The notes below the pieces were generated by a model. The model made no database searches. It was given only the letters and a program-made list of their open reading frames with translations, and was not told where the DNA came from. A stretch of DNA of 64,000 nucleotides from Amaranthus tricolor (Eukaryota; Streptophyta; Magnoliopsida; Caryophyllales; Amaranthaceae): NCBI RefSeq assembly GCF_026212465.1, contig NC_080049.1, positions 22,954,872 through 23,018,871 of the forward strand, in the 5' to 3' direction. Shown piece by piece: positions 17,401 through 28,146 of the stretch. Numbering within the stretch: position 1 is the first letter of the stretch; each line of letters opens with the position of its first letter. Position numbers and translations under genes: made by a program.

Positions 17401-19319
17401 AGCACTATGCAACCTGCATCAAGCCTCTCACGAATGCGAGCAGCATCTACTTTCTTCACCTCTCCAGTTGCTCCATAATCAATTCCCTTCACAACTCCTT
17501 TTCGCTATCAAAAAAGTAAACAGATTCTAAGAATCATTTGTAACAGAAAGCAGAATTAATCACAGATGAACCTCTCTAATCAATATTCTCACCTTAGCGG
17601 CAAGGAAGTTCCCACTTGCAACACTTACACCAACATCATGCCATCTACTATTTTCACCATGTCTGCGAATATTACACAAAGATGGTCCCGCAGCAAGTTT
17701 TGCTTCTATTAGTATACGAATTCTTCCAGCTGCTTCCATAGCAGCTTCAAGAGAATCAGAATCAGTAATTCTGTATGGCCCAACATATTGGGCTTTGCTT
17801 CCTACAAGAATATATCATCAGACTATACAGTTTTTTAGACTATGGACAGAAATTTCTTGACTTAGACACTAAACCATATAAATACAAATAACATAACTGA
17901 CATTTTTGAGATCCAATCCGGTCAAATATTCATTTATTAATTTAAGATTAAAAAGAAAATATATGAAGCTAAGTAGTTTTTCACAAACCTCTCTCAGCCA
18001 AAAGCTTGTCAATATGCACATGGGTACCAGGAACAATCACAAATCTGATTCCTAATCCATGCAATAGAGAGATATCCTGTAATACAAGTAGTCTTTGTAA
18101 ACACTGAAGAAAGTTGGTAGGACTCAGATCACTGAAAACAATATGTAAAAGGAAGGAAACCATAAGAAAACATTCAAACACACTCAAGTGAACAAGGAGA
18201 ATTAGGCTCAAGGTCTTGCATTCACGAATGGCCTTACAAATCACGAATCGAAAAAAAGCGAATTATGGTGTTTTGGTTATTTTTGAAACATTTTGAGCGA
18301 ATCGAAAAAAGCTAAATGTGGTCGGTTTTAGGCTATTTTGAACCATTTTAAGCAAATTGCGAATTCAAAAGGCTAACTAACAAGATAATTATGTTTCACT
18401 GGTCTTGCATAAAGAAGCAATTCATGAAAGAACAAGCTTACGAACAACAATCATAACTAAGAATGAAACTGACACTTGAATCATTAAATAAAAATTAAGA
18501 TGATAGGACTTTCCCAGCTCCCCGACAAACAAACCATTGAGGACTTTCTATATCAGAAATTCACATTTAAAACCCACAACAAAATATATATTTTATTTGA
18601 CCACATCTAATATTAACCTAGAAGGCTTCAGCTAAGTAAAACAATTTCAATGATCATCCACAAACATTCTCCATGTTTGTTCATTACTTCATTTAAATGA
18701 TGCTCATCAATTTACTTCAAAACAATTAACATTCTAAATCCCTGCACATTGTATATTAGAAAGGGATGATGTCAATTGTAATTGGAAAAAACCTACAATT
18801 TCATAAACCCCATTTCTTTCAAATTCATAAACTCCGTTAACAATTCTTATTTCATTTTTCATTTTGCTAAAACATTATTTTAACAACAAACAATAAAAAT
18901 GCAATGTACAAATAATGACTTGCCTTTAAAATAGGATCTAAGAAAGCACTATCAACCATCTCACCAGAGATAATAATAACAAAAGTACCATCTCTATGAG
19001 CCTTAAAATAAGGCCAAGCTTCTCTAAACCACCTCACAAAATGCTCTTCTTTCTCCATTGATGAATAACCATCTCTTTCTCTGACTTCCCTGTCTGCTTC
19101 CCACTCTGTTTCGTTAAAGACTTGACATTTGACTGATTTCTCCTGTTCTCCACCGCCATTAATAGATACTGCACTTAAGGGTTTAATTGCTTTGAATCCC
19201 GAACCATTGATGAAGGTCAAAGCATTTCCATTTCGTGGGTTGTAAGTAGGTTGAAATAAATGGGAAATCTCTCGATGAATTTGTTGAAGTATGAGACTAT
19301 TTGGGTAGGAAATAGCCAT
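11437..19319 (-). CDS. NAGS: N-acetylglutamate synthase, plastid (amino-acid kinase plus GNAT domains), ten exons
   Basis: Minus-strand exons: 19319-18924, 18076-17989, 17801-17593, 17504-17353, 16816-16429, 14625-14528, 12795-12684, 12528-12369, 11952-11880 and 11581-11437; 1821 nt, 606 aa, close to plant NAGS1/2. The enzyme makes N-acetylglutamate from glutamate and acetyl-CoA, the first step of ornithine and arginine synthesis in plastids. A transit-peptide-like N-terminus (about 75 aa) is followed by an inactive amino-acid-kinase domain (about 95-420, with TFVIIISGE and [13 protein letters not shown]), the arginine-sensing fold in this family, then a GNAT domain (about 445-600) with acetyl-CoA loop [10 protein letters not shown] and TADWFVRRGF. 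All junctions keep frame. Intron 1 starts with GC (AAG|GCAAGT); all others are GT-AG. The C-terminal ISVRTR is slightly longer than I recall for Arabidopsis. I cannot tell NAGS1 from NAGS2. Confidence 0.95.
12796..14527. other. NAGS intron 6: no gene supported
   Basis: An intron of about 1.7 kb on the NAGS transcript. It contains two short plus-strand open frames (13251-13469 and 13655-13852) with basic, low-complexity translations that I cannot assign, and a proline/arginine-coding GC-richer patch at 13280-13350 (repeated GACTCGCCG). This could be an old insertion, but no ends or duplications were found. Confidence 0.4.
14626..16428. other. NAGS intron 5: short irregular repeats, no gene
   Basis: An intron of about 1.8 kb. 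It carries repeated TGTATCGTA-like words at 14770-14870 and an array of CTGATTTTTA/ACTGATTGCAA words at 15650-15800. No coding sequence supported. Confidence 0.45.
15650..15800. repeat. Irregular short tandem repeat in NAGS intron 5
   Basis: The words ACTGATTTTTA and ACTGATTGCAA recur about ten times with small changes over 150 bases. It looks like a decayed minisatellite or the inner part of a foldback MITE. Confidence 0.6.
16888..17063. mobile_element. hAT-type MITE in NAGS intron 4
   Basis: A 176-bp element with ends CTATGTTACTCGGACTC and GAGTCCATGTAACATAG (inverted, one mismatch region) flanked by a perfect 8-bp duplication CATTAACC at 16880-16887 and 17064-17071. The 8-bp duplication indicates the hAT superfamily. 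It sits between the exon at 16429-16816 and the exon at 17353-17504, clear of both splice sites. Confidence 0.88.
18922..18923 (-). other. Non-canonical GC splice donor of NAGS intron 1
   Basis: The first coding exon ends ...ATTTTAAAG and the intron begins GCAAGT. No nearby GT keeps the frame and the conserved DPILK|DISLLHG junction. GC-AG introns with a strong AAG|GCAAGT context are a known minor class handled by the major spliceosome. Confidence 0.85.
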
Positions 19320-20829
19320 ATTTTGAAAAGGAAATGGGAAAGTTTGTGCAATTTTATTAAACTAATGGAGTAATAGTAGCAATTTCATGGGTTCTGCAGT
19401 AATTGTATACTGAAAAACAAAGAATCCCAGAAAGGCGAGGAAAGGAAGGTCGAAACGCAATTTGCTAACAATGCTAAAACCCCACCACATGTAAACTAAT
19501 GGACAAGACATAAGAAAAATGTCGGGGTTCTAAAGTCTCGATAATACTTCCCACTTGGCAAAATACTCCCAGCAATTAAGTGAAAATGTCTCACATTTCT
19601 TTTTAAATAAGATTATCTCAAAGACTCAAACGCTTTTATTTATACTTCCTCCGTTACAATAACAATGGTAAAAATAGCATTATTTATTCATTATTTTTAA
19701 TTTATTATTAGTTTTTAATCTATAAATTAAAATATAATCTAATGAGATTTTGTTTTATTCGTCTCATTGCAAAGATTATTAAAATTAAATTTTTATAATT
19801 TTTTATTTTTCATAATTAGAGAAATTAAAGATTAAATTAGTGCATTAAACTGCGTGAAAAAAACAAATGTTCCATGTAAATTTAAACGGAGGAAGTAGTA
19901 TTTAACTATTTTACTAATTTACTCTTAAAATTTCACTTTAATTAAAAAAAATACTCATTTTTTAACCAATTTATCTTTAAAATCACATGTTACCTATTAT
20001 TTTGAGTAGTCTTTGGCCTTTTTTAATATTTGTGCCAAATTAATATGAGACATTAGGTGTGAATTAGAGGAAGTATTTAACAAAATGTTTTTTTATTAAA
20101 CAAATCCTTCATGTAATTTTTTTTTTGTCATTTGTGTGTATGGTTGACTTGATTTTTACTAATTAATTATTTTTAATGTGATTTAAATAGGGTGTTAATC
20201 TCATTTAAATGATACAAATTGTTTTATTTGAGGCAGTTAGGGAATCACAAGAATAAAAGATGAAAATTCTCAAACAATAGGTTAACCCCCATCTCTAAGA
20301 GGTTGTCATTTTTATAAAAGCTTTTTTAATTAAATGGGGTAAACTTCAAAGGAAGGAGCATCAGTCTACGATGCTTTACTTTAGACAACTTGCCACACAC
20401 AAGTTTACTATGTTATTTTGCATGTTTGATTTTGCTATAAATGTGAAGATGTTTACGTAATCCTGTCAAGAGAAGCGAAGTTTATCTTAATTGAAGAGCA
20501 AGTTTTACTTTTCAATAAGATCTTAAATTTGATTTCACATAACTCGTTCTCTTTTCTAGTATACTTATCATCATTAAAAAAGTAACCATACCTAAATTTG
20601 TTACACCAAAAAACTCAAGCATGGACAGGGTGAGATGTTAGAATAAAAATACATGAATTGTCATTCAATTTTCATAAATTGCACAACCACAACTCGTTCA
20701 AATTAGCCTTCATAAATGCTTTAACTTTTAAAGAAATAATAGGAATCCAAAAATCTTATATATTAAGGAATAGCTTGATGTTAAATTTGGTATGAATTAT
20801 TTAGATGAACATATCTTGCAGTGATATAA
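19320..20829. other. NAGS upstream region and AT-rich intergenic sequence
   Basis: The NAGS 5' UTR and promoter should lie in the first few hundred bases above 19319. A Stowaway MITE occupies 19645-19895. The rest is AT-rich; I see no gene. Confidence 0.45.
19645..19895. mobile_element. Stowaway-type MITE upstream of NAGS
   Basis: Inverted ends CTTCCTCCGTT and AACGGAGGAAG with flanking TA (19643-19644, 19896-19897), 251 bp, and interior blocks like the copy at 3242-3486. It lies about 330 bp upstream of the NAGS start codon. Confidence 0.85.
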
Positions 20830-20984
20830 TATTTAATACGGATATTTCATGATATACCACTGAGTTTCTTCGAAATTCACCATATACCACATGAAATGTT
20901 TTAATTCATCATATACCATTGAGTTTACGTCCGTTAGCACAGAATACCATTAATGGCAACTGCCATCAGTATGCCGTCAACACT

Positions 20985-21569
20985 CCTTCCTCTAGGGTTC
21001 TCTCCATTGAACTCGACTACAGCAGCAACCACACCCTTGCCCTCGGCAGTAATATCTAGGCTTGGTTCTTTAATCTTCCTGCTTAAAAGTTTATCGAGCT
21101 CCGTTCGCAAGTTCTAAGGAATCAAGAAGGTAGCCCTCCAGTTAATCAAACAGAAATTTACAAGTATTTTTTATATAAAAAAAAGGAGCAGATTATTCAC
21201 CTTTATTAATTCCAACACACTTTTTGACGCAGAGAAATGAAGGTAACCTCCAAGCATCTCAATGCCTTCTCCAGATTTACTAGGAATAAGACTACCACCA
21301 AACAGAAGAAGAGCATAATCGGATATATTGGTCGAATCACGAACGAATATGCTAGTTGTCTTCACCTTCTCACTATAAACCAGATATGGCAGACGGAACA
21401 GATGAACCCCAGCATTTACAGAAGCAGGATGAATGTCCACTTGCCCAACTTCTTTGGTGTAAAATACCATCCGCTTTCCTCTTCTTTTACATTGAACGAC
21501 ATTAGGGTAAAGCCCAGCACAAAGCCTGGCACAGACCATCTCCATATGATGGCTGTACTGGTTATAAGC
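20985..21569 (-). pseudogene. Captured DExH-box RNA helicase C-terminal fragment inside Pack-MULE
   Basis: Minus-strand exon pieces 21569-21200 and 21113-20985 with an intact GT-AG intron between them. The first encodes the helicase-associated OB-fold region (for example LCAGLYPNVVQCKRRGKR, YTKEVGQVDIHPASVNAG, TTSIFVRDSTNISDYALL, EGIEMLGGYLHFSASKS); the second begins NLRTELDKLLSRK and contains EGKGVVAAVVE, the usual C-terminus of plant DHX36-like/DExH1-type helicases. Helicase motor motifs are absent, so it cannot unwind RNA. The retained intron shows DNA-level rather than retro-capture. The frame runs on into the TIR. Confidence 0.88.
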
Positions 21570-22013
21570 CTGCGTAATCATAAAATTCTAGTTACGAAGT
21601 AATTATGGGATTTAACGCCTCTGCTCCCACAAAAGAATTAGTTGCCGAAGAGATACAAAACTCTTAATCGAATAATACATGAATTACAGAAGTAATTGCA
21701 AAACCTTGTGAAGTGTAAGCAGCTTTTTTTTTTGTCTTTTTTGTTTTTGTGTTTGTGGCTGTTATCGAGTGATGAGGTGTTGAAAGGCCTCTACTGCGCT
21801 ACCTAGCATAGGTACAATTTACTCAAGAGAAATCCCCCACAGAACGCTACCTAGCATAGGTGCCGAACTACAGAACGCGGATCGTGTACATTCTGACATC
21901 AGAACAACACAATAGCACAACCAGCGAACAGCCCACCTTGCACGACACGTGGAGCCCAAACCGGTTCATCCAGAAGTTGAGCTACAATAGAAATGAAATC
22001 TTGGCACATGGAC

Positions 22014-22219
22014 CTAGCCATTAAGGGCCAAGAACCCTATTAATAACTCACACAACGCTCTGAAATCCGTGTGCAAGGTCATGTAGTCAGCAGCCTTTAT
22101 ACTAGCTTCCGTATCAGCCATGCAACAGAACTTGTTCAATATCGATAACAAGGCCACCTTGATGGAGCAGTGCAGAAGTGACCGGAGGTCAGGGGAGGAA
22201 ATCGAGGATACAATTGGAA
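22014..22219 (-). other. Unidentified open segment inside Pack-MULE
   Basis: A stop-free minus-strand stretch of about 68 codons (containing KVALLSILNKF and MTLHTDFRALCELL) ending in TAG at 22014-22016. It does not look like the helicase. It may be a second captured gene piece; I do not recognise it. Confidence 0.3.
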
Positions 22220-22728
22220 TCTCTCCACATGGGCCTTGCTGTCATGGCCCAAGAACCCTCCTCAAAATAACTGGAAGTGCATGAAAAATCGAGGTGAAGA
22301 TCGGGCATTCAGCAGAAGAACACTGACAGAAGAGCTGCTGTATTCTGATTTCTGTTTTGATTTTTAATAGGCACGTGTAAACCATGAGGCAAGTGTTGAC
22401 GGCACACTGACGACAGTTGCCATTAATGGTATTCTGTGCTAACGGAAGTAAACTCAATGGTATATGGTGAATTAAAACATTTCATGTGGTATATGGTGAA
22501 TTTCGAAGAAACTCAGTGGTATATCATGAAATATCCGTATTTAATAATATTATATGCTATGTAATTTAATTCAATTAATAGTTATATTTCATATGCAAAA
22601 TCACTATGAGAATGTCATGTAGAATTTTACAATTATTTTATTTGATTTTATATGACAAATTAGTATGAGAATGTCATGTGAATTTATTAGATTGTGTAAT
22701 TGTATAATATGATGTGATATATACCACT

Positions 22729-23390
22729 TGTCATGGTACTGTTTATTCAATTAATTTATTTATTTGATAATTAGCATCATATTACTAAAATACCCTTTGA
22801 CCTTTTTAGTTGACCTTGACTTTCGGTCAAATGGGCTTTTTTTGGAATTACTATTTTCCTTGAATGGCCCATGGTCCAGTTACCTCTAAAAAACCCTAAC
22901 TCCCCACTTTCCCACAATGTATGGCTCTCCTTGTTTCAAGATGGATAACTGTCCATTCTTCCCATGACTAGTCCACCTCCCATTACTCCCACTACTCCCA
23001 TGATAGTTCACTTCTTAGATGGAACTTCCCTTCCTCAACATTATAAATAGTGGCTACCACCAAGGAGGGAGGATCATCTGAAAAAAATATAGCTTTCCTA
23101 GTATCCTTGCTTACGTTACATCCTATGCTTACCCAAACACTAACACTAGCAATCTCAATCTCGACATTCCCTCTTGTATTCATTCAGCAATCGTTCATTC
23201 ATTAATTTCCGATTTACGTTCTTAATTGAGCGTCGGAGGGGTATTCCGGGAGATCACCCCCCGGACAAGGCTAACGTGTTGTGTTGTAGGAATCCAAGTC
23301 GCGTCCTTCCACAAGTCGCCGTTCCAGACCACGCTTCCATTCACAGTACTGTAAGTGTCTTCTGCACTTCCTCGTTTCATAACCGAAACA
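22729..23390 (+). repeat. 5' LTR of the three-LTR element
   Basis: Begins TGTCATGGTACTG and ends AACCGAAACA. TATAAATA near 23041 is a likely TATA box. The 3' part holds the conserved block CGGAGGGGTATTCCGGGAGA. Immediately followed by a primer-binding-like sequence GTTTGGCACCG. Confidence 0.92.
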
Positions 23391-23425
23391 GTTTGGCACC
23401 GTCTGTGGGGACTGAACGAAAAGTC

Positions 23426-23650
23426 ATGGCTTCCAAAAGAAATCCAACACAAACCGCTACCGTGCATAACACAGATACAGACACTTCAGTGGGTCACGCT
23501 AACAATCAAGCCGTGACTCGCCGTGATCTGGACATGCTAGCACGAAACCTCACTGCCGCCTTTTCCGAACAACTCCGCAGATACCCAATTTTATGGCGTA
23601 TAACTATCTCATCATTTTTTTTTTCGGTGGGTATAAGTCAGGAACTGTAA
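23426..23650 (+). pseudogene. Truncated gag start of the three-LTR element
   Basis: An ATG 36 bases after the LTR opens a frame beginning MASKRNPTQTATVHNT and including RRDLDMLARNLTAAFSEQLRR, the sort of N-terminus seen in Tat-type gag. After about 55 residues it runs into unrelated sequence and stops. No capsid or zinc-knuckle region follows. Confidence 0.6.
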
Positions 23651-24116
23651 TGGAGTAATGTTTGGGAGTATTTGCTATATCTTTTGCTGGTTGGATTTAT
23701 AAAAAAAAAACGTCCAAGTTAATATTTGGATCGTCCTTTGAAATCTTCTTGCATCACAAGCTAACGAAGTGAAATAACCGTCTTGGGGTATTATTACATT
23801 TTTAATATACATTAAAACTTTATTAAAGTTCAGCTATTATTCTTTATATTCATAATAACATTATTAGGGCTGAAAGTTATTAGATTTTTCATTGCAAGAT
23901 CAGGATTCATATTCAACTCAATCAATTGAGTTAACAATCCAATAGAGAAGAAGCTTAATCCAACTTCTTTTATACTGAGAATTGGATGCAATTATTAATT
24001 CCTATCAGTAATTAATTCCCATTAACATGTACTTTCCAATCATGATTATATTTTGTATATCACCAAATTCATTCGGCTATCACCACTCAACAAACCAAAT
24101 CATCAGATTTCCTTTC

Positions 24117-24235
24117 AGCTTACGGACCCGGTCCGGTCTTGCCTAAACCCGGTCGGGTCCTTCGATTTCTGCTTTCTGGAAACTCTCAACATACGGACCC
24201 GGTCCGGTCTTTCAGAAACCCGGTCCGGTCCTGCT
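24117..24235. repeat. GC-rich direct repeat GGACCCGGTCCGG in element interior
   Basis: Two copies, about 65-70 bp apart, of a block that starts TACGGACCCGGTCCGGTCT and ends in AAACCCGGTC(G/C)GGTCCT. Each contains self-complementary words. It is strikingly GC-rich against its AT-rich surroundings. Confidence 0.8.
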
Positions 24236-24471
24236 TTAATAACCGTTTTTCCGCACGATTTTTATTTTATGATGAGGAATGTAATTAGAAAAAAAAGAAA
24301 ACATTTTTTTTTCTCTGTTTTTAGATACTATTAACTCTTCACTTTTGGGAGAAAAACTTGATCGAGAATATTTGGGCCAAATCATTTCAAGTGTTTGTCA
24401 TTATTCAAGGATATAAAGTTGGATCTTATTGCTCTTATTCATCAATGTATACCGTTTCAATGTTGAGTTCA

Positions 24472-25315
24472 GTTTGATGCACCTTCTAAAGGGTTATTAG
24501 ATCCGTAGAACGTTTCCAAACCAACTTCAATCGACTAAAAATTTCAGTCCTAATGTTGAAGTTCGGTTTGATGCACATTCTAAAGGATTAGATGACCCAT
24601 AGAACGTTTCCAAACTAGCTTAAACTAAGTGGTTTTGGTCTAAAGGACCATCATCTTATCTTTACTGTGCCGTATGTGAATATTTCCTGAATTTTTCTCG
24701 GCACCCATTATTTTTGGGGATTCGGAAATTATTTGTTAATGATGAAGATTTGATTTGAAGATCATTTTGCTATGAGGAAAAGAAGGTTCCCACTCGTGTG
24801 TGACCGTCTAATTATGTGATACATTATATCCAGCTCTTTAATTTCACCATTTTTTTGTCAACACCAGCTATGTGACCGTCTAATTAATAAGCTATATATC
24901 ATAAGCGATTCGGATGCGATGAGTCATTCTATACCATCGAATAGCCGGATTCTCTTGTCTAAGGTTATTATACAAGTTTTGTCTTTTGCCGTATCATCAA
25001 TTTGTCCGAAATATTAAAAACTCGGACCCCCCCCCAAGGGCCTCCAATAATTTCGCAAAATTGTCTAAGTATTGAAAGTAGCCGAGTCATGCTACATCCG
25101 AATCATCGAAGACCCGGTTGAGTAATTTTCATGACGTATTATCATAAAGTCGGACCCAAATTTGGTTTGATGCACCTTCTAAAGGGTTATTAGATCCATA
25201 GAACGTTTCCAAACCAACTTCAACTGACCAAAAAATTCAGTCTCATTGTTGAAGTTCGGTTTGATGCACTATCTAAAGGATTAGATGACCCGTAGAACGT
25301 TTCCGAACTAGCTTC
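24472..25315. repeat. Two dispersed direct copies of a ~150-bp block in element interior
   Basis: Copy 1 at about 24472-24623 and copy 2 at about 25165-25315 share TTTGATGCACCTTCTAAAGG, AGAACGTTTCCAAACCAACT and a half-length inner repeat, with scattered substitutions. Non-coding in all frames that I followed. Confidence 0.85.
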
Positions 25316-25754
25316 AGCTACGTGATTTCAATCTGAAAAAATTACTCCAAATATTGCCCAATTCAATGTATTGGCTGAATCCGAATATGATTCGACGGTG
25401 GTTCAATCTGAGGTGACTCGATGCATGGAGAAAAATCATCATCCTCGCCTTCTAATGAAATGCTACATAAAGGATGCAAATCTTTGATTAGTATTGCCAA
25501 GTGAAGAATATATTATATTAATCTGATGATGATCATATGGTTATTCTTACTTTTATTCATCAACGTATATCGGGTGTTCCGTATTTGTTGTATTCATGGG
25601 TCGATATGGAAAGTGATCAAGTATGATATTGACACCTATTAAAAGAATTATTTATTATTTATGCGTGGAAATTCAATACTTCACCATTATTATTCTTAAT
25701 ATGTTGGGTCTTACTTACATGTGGTTTTCAATGATGAATGTATACAATCATCTG

Positions 25755-26360
25755 AGCTTTCACCTAGTTTGAAAGACATATTATTATTATTGAAGTCCCA
25801 AAACATGGGCATCATTTATTATATTATGGAATCATCTGAGCATTCAAGTAGTTTGAAGTCATATTATTACTGACGTCCCAACACGTGGGCGTTCTTTGTC
25901 ATATTATGGAATCATCTAAGCTTTCACCTAGTTTGAAAGTCATATTATTATTGAAGTCCCAAAATGATTGATTTTGGGCGATATTTTCCAAGTATTTATC
26001 TTAATTATCAAACTTTCACCTAGTTTGAAAGTGAAATCCTTGCGAGTGTCACCTAGCTTGGTAACTCGGACTCTTATTAAGCCCCAAAACGAGTGATTTT
26101 GGGCGTTATTTGTCAATGTATTCATAGCGAGTATCACCTAGCTTGATAACTCGATCACTTATTAAGCAGACCTATGTCCGATCAGTATATTCATCAATGT
26201 TTTCAAAGGATTCACCTAGTATGATTCCTTATCTAAGTCCCGGGTGATTGACGGCTGGGCAATGCGGACCTATGTCTAATCCAAATATTCCTTAAATGCA
26301 GACTTATGTCTGATCCGAATATTCATCAATGCTTTTGAAGGATTCATCTAGTATGATTCC
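25755..26360. repeat. Array of CACCTAG-containing repeats in element interior
   Basis: The words TTCACCTAGTTTGAAAG, TCACCTAGCTTG and ATTCACCTAGTATGATTCC recur at short intervals, often with TATTATTATTGAAGTCCC next to them. No protein frame. It looks like amplified spacer DNA of this LTR family. Confidence 0.75.
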
Positions 26361-26673
26361 TTATCTAAGTCACAGGTGTTTGACTTCCAGACCGCATCAT
26401 CATATCAGGCTCAAATGCCGAATCATCATATCAGACTCTAAAGTCGAATCATCAAAAGTGGCCCAAAGGCCAAATATTTATAATTCATGGGGCTTCCACC
26501 ATCATGGGCCCATCAAGGCAAGAATTCGAAGTTTACCTTATTCGGACCTTATTGCGTGGTTTCTTCCGAATATTTATTTGATCTGCATCACAGGTATGAT
26601 TTTTTCCGCATAAAGACTGATACCCTCGTTACAATAAATTCCCTCATCTATCGCTCTTCATGGGTGGGGCTAA

Positions 26674-27232
26674 TGTTATGGGGTCAAATAAATAAACCCG
26701 TAATTTATTTAGTCAAACCCTAACCACCCAACTCGGTTCAATAACTTCTTAAAATAACTACCCACTACTCATCATAACCTACCACTCACCCATCATACCC
26801 ATGATTCCCACATTAATTCACCATCCAACCTCCATTCTACCATTATAATTACATGTCGCATACATCATTTGCACCAGACTAAGCTTTTATATTGCTATCG
26901 TTACACCACAATAAATATTCACCCTCCTACGTACAATCTATACTGAACCAAATATTCCTTCAATTGATCTGAACTCATCCTACAATCCGTTAATCTTGTA
27001 TTCATTCATTATCATATATTCATTACTTTCTGTCTCCCGATCTGACTTGAGCGTCGGAGGGGTTTTCTGGGAAATCACCCCCCGGACAAGGCTAACGTTG
27101 TATTGCAGGATTTGAGGTCTCATCAGCGGAAGGATCATAAACATTTTCAGCATATTGATGGTTGTACCCGATTACACCTATCTCCAGGTATTTTAAGTGT
27201 CTTTTGCACTTCCTCGTTTCATTACCGAAACA
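26674..27232 (+). repeat. Internal, diverged LTR of the three-LTR element
   Basis: Begins TGTTATGGGG after a purine tract GGGTGGGGCTAA and ends TACCGAAACA, followed by GTTTGGCGCCG. Its 3' half matches the outer LTRs (GAGCGTCGGAGGGG, GGACAAGGCTAACG, TGCACTTCCTCGTTTCAT); its 5' half is different. Same orientation as the outer LTRs. Confidence 0.85.
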
Positions 27233-27484
27233 GTTTGGCGCCGTCTTCTTCGTCACAACTCAGAACTTGACATATAAACAGTCGATTTAAAGCTTACAAG
27301 CTCAATTTTCACAAGCCGTTAGAAGATTCGCCAGATTGGATATGTGTTCATCCGCATGGGGCTTTCGAATGTTCTCTACGATCGTATAATCAACTCCGAC
27401 GGGCACGTGTTTTTCCGCATAAAGGAAGATGCTTCTGGTTGTTGGGGCTCTCCCCTCACATCTTCCTTCATACGTGGGGCTAAG

Positions 27485-28146
27485 TGTCATGGTACTGTTT
27501 ATTCAATTAATTTATTTATTTGATAATTAGCATCATATTACTAAAATACCCTTTGACCTTTTTAGTTGATCTTGACTTTCGGTCAAATGGGCTTTTTCTG
27601 GAATTACTATTTTCCTTGAATGGCCCATGGTCCAGTTACCTCTAAAAAACCCTAACTCCCCACTTTCCCATAATGTATGGCTCTCCTTGTTTCAAGATGG
27701 ATAACTGTCCATTCTTCCCATGACTAGTCCACCTCCCATTACTCCCACTACTCCCATAATAGTTCACTTCTTAGATGCAACTTCCCTTCCTCAACATTAT
27801 AAATAGTGGCTACCACCAAGGAGGGAGGATCATCTGAAAAAAATATAGCTTTCCTAGTATCCTTGCTTACGTTACATCCTATGCTTACCCAAACACTAAC
27901 ACTAGCAATCTCAATCTCGACATTCCCTCTTGTATTCATTCAGCAATCGTTCATTCATTAATTTCCAATTTACGTTCTAACTTGAGCATCGGAGGGGTAT
28001 TCCGGGAGATCACCCCCCGGACAAGGCTAACGTGTTGTGTTGTAGGAATCCAAGTCGCGTCCTTCCACAAGTCGCCGTTCCAGACCACGCTTCCATTCAC
28101 AGTACTGTAAGTGTCTTCTGCACTTCCTCGTTTCATAACCGAAACA
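27485..28146 (+). repeat. 3' LTR of the three-LTR element
   Basis: A full-length partner of 22729-23390, about 98-99 percent identical by eye. Preceded by ACGTGGGGCTAAG (polypurine-like) and followed by the second CCACT duplication. Confidence 0.92.

Larger units (their letters stand above)
20839..22537. mobile_element. Pack-MULE (Mutator-like element with captured gene pieces)
   Basis: Terminal inverted repeats of about 146 bp (20839-20984 and 22392-22537) starting CGGATATTTCATGATATACC, with only about seven mismatches, are flanked by a perfect 9-bp duplication TATTTAATA (20830-20838 and 22538-22546). Long TIRs plus a 9-bp duplication define the Mutator superfamily. The 1.4-kb interior has no transposase. 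Instead it has two exons and the intron between them from a DExH-box RNA helicase gene on the minus strand, and a second, unidentified open segment. The near-identical TIRs suggest a fairly recent insertion. Confidence 0.93.
22729..28146 (+). mobile_element. Non-autonomous three-LTR retrotransposon
   Basis: Two 662-bp LTRs (22729-23390 and 27485-28146), starting TGTCATGG and ending GAAACA, differ at only about ten sites and are flanked by a 5-bp duplication CCACT (22724-22728 and 28147-28151). Inside lies a third, diverged but related LTR (26674-27232) followed by its own primer-site-like sequence. Both downstream LTRs are preceded by a purine-rich GTGGGGCTAA. No reverse transcriptase, integrase or protease frame is present; only a short gag start survives. 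The GTTTGGCACCGTCTGTGGGG just after the first LTR suggests a Ty3/gypsy (Tat-like) family. The element therefore depends on other copies for movement. Confidence 0.9.

Noticed and set aside
24117..26360. CRISPR-like repeat array
   Set aside because: Repeats are irregular, of variable length and without uniform spacers, and lie inside a plant LTR element.
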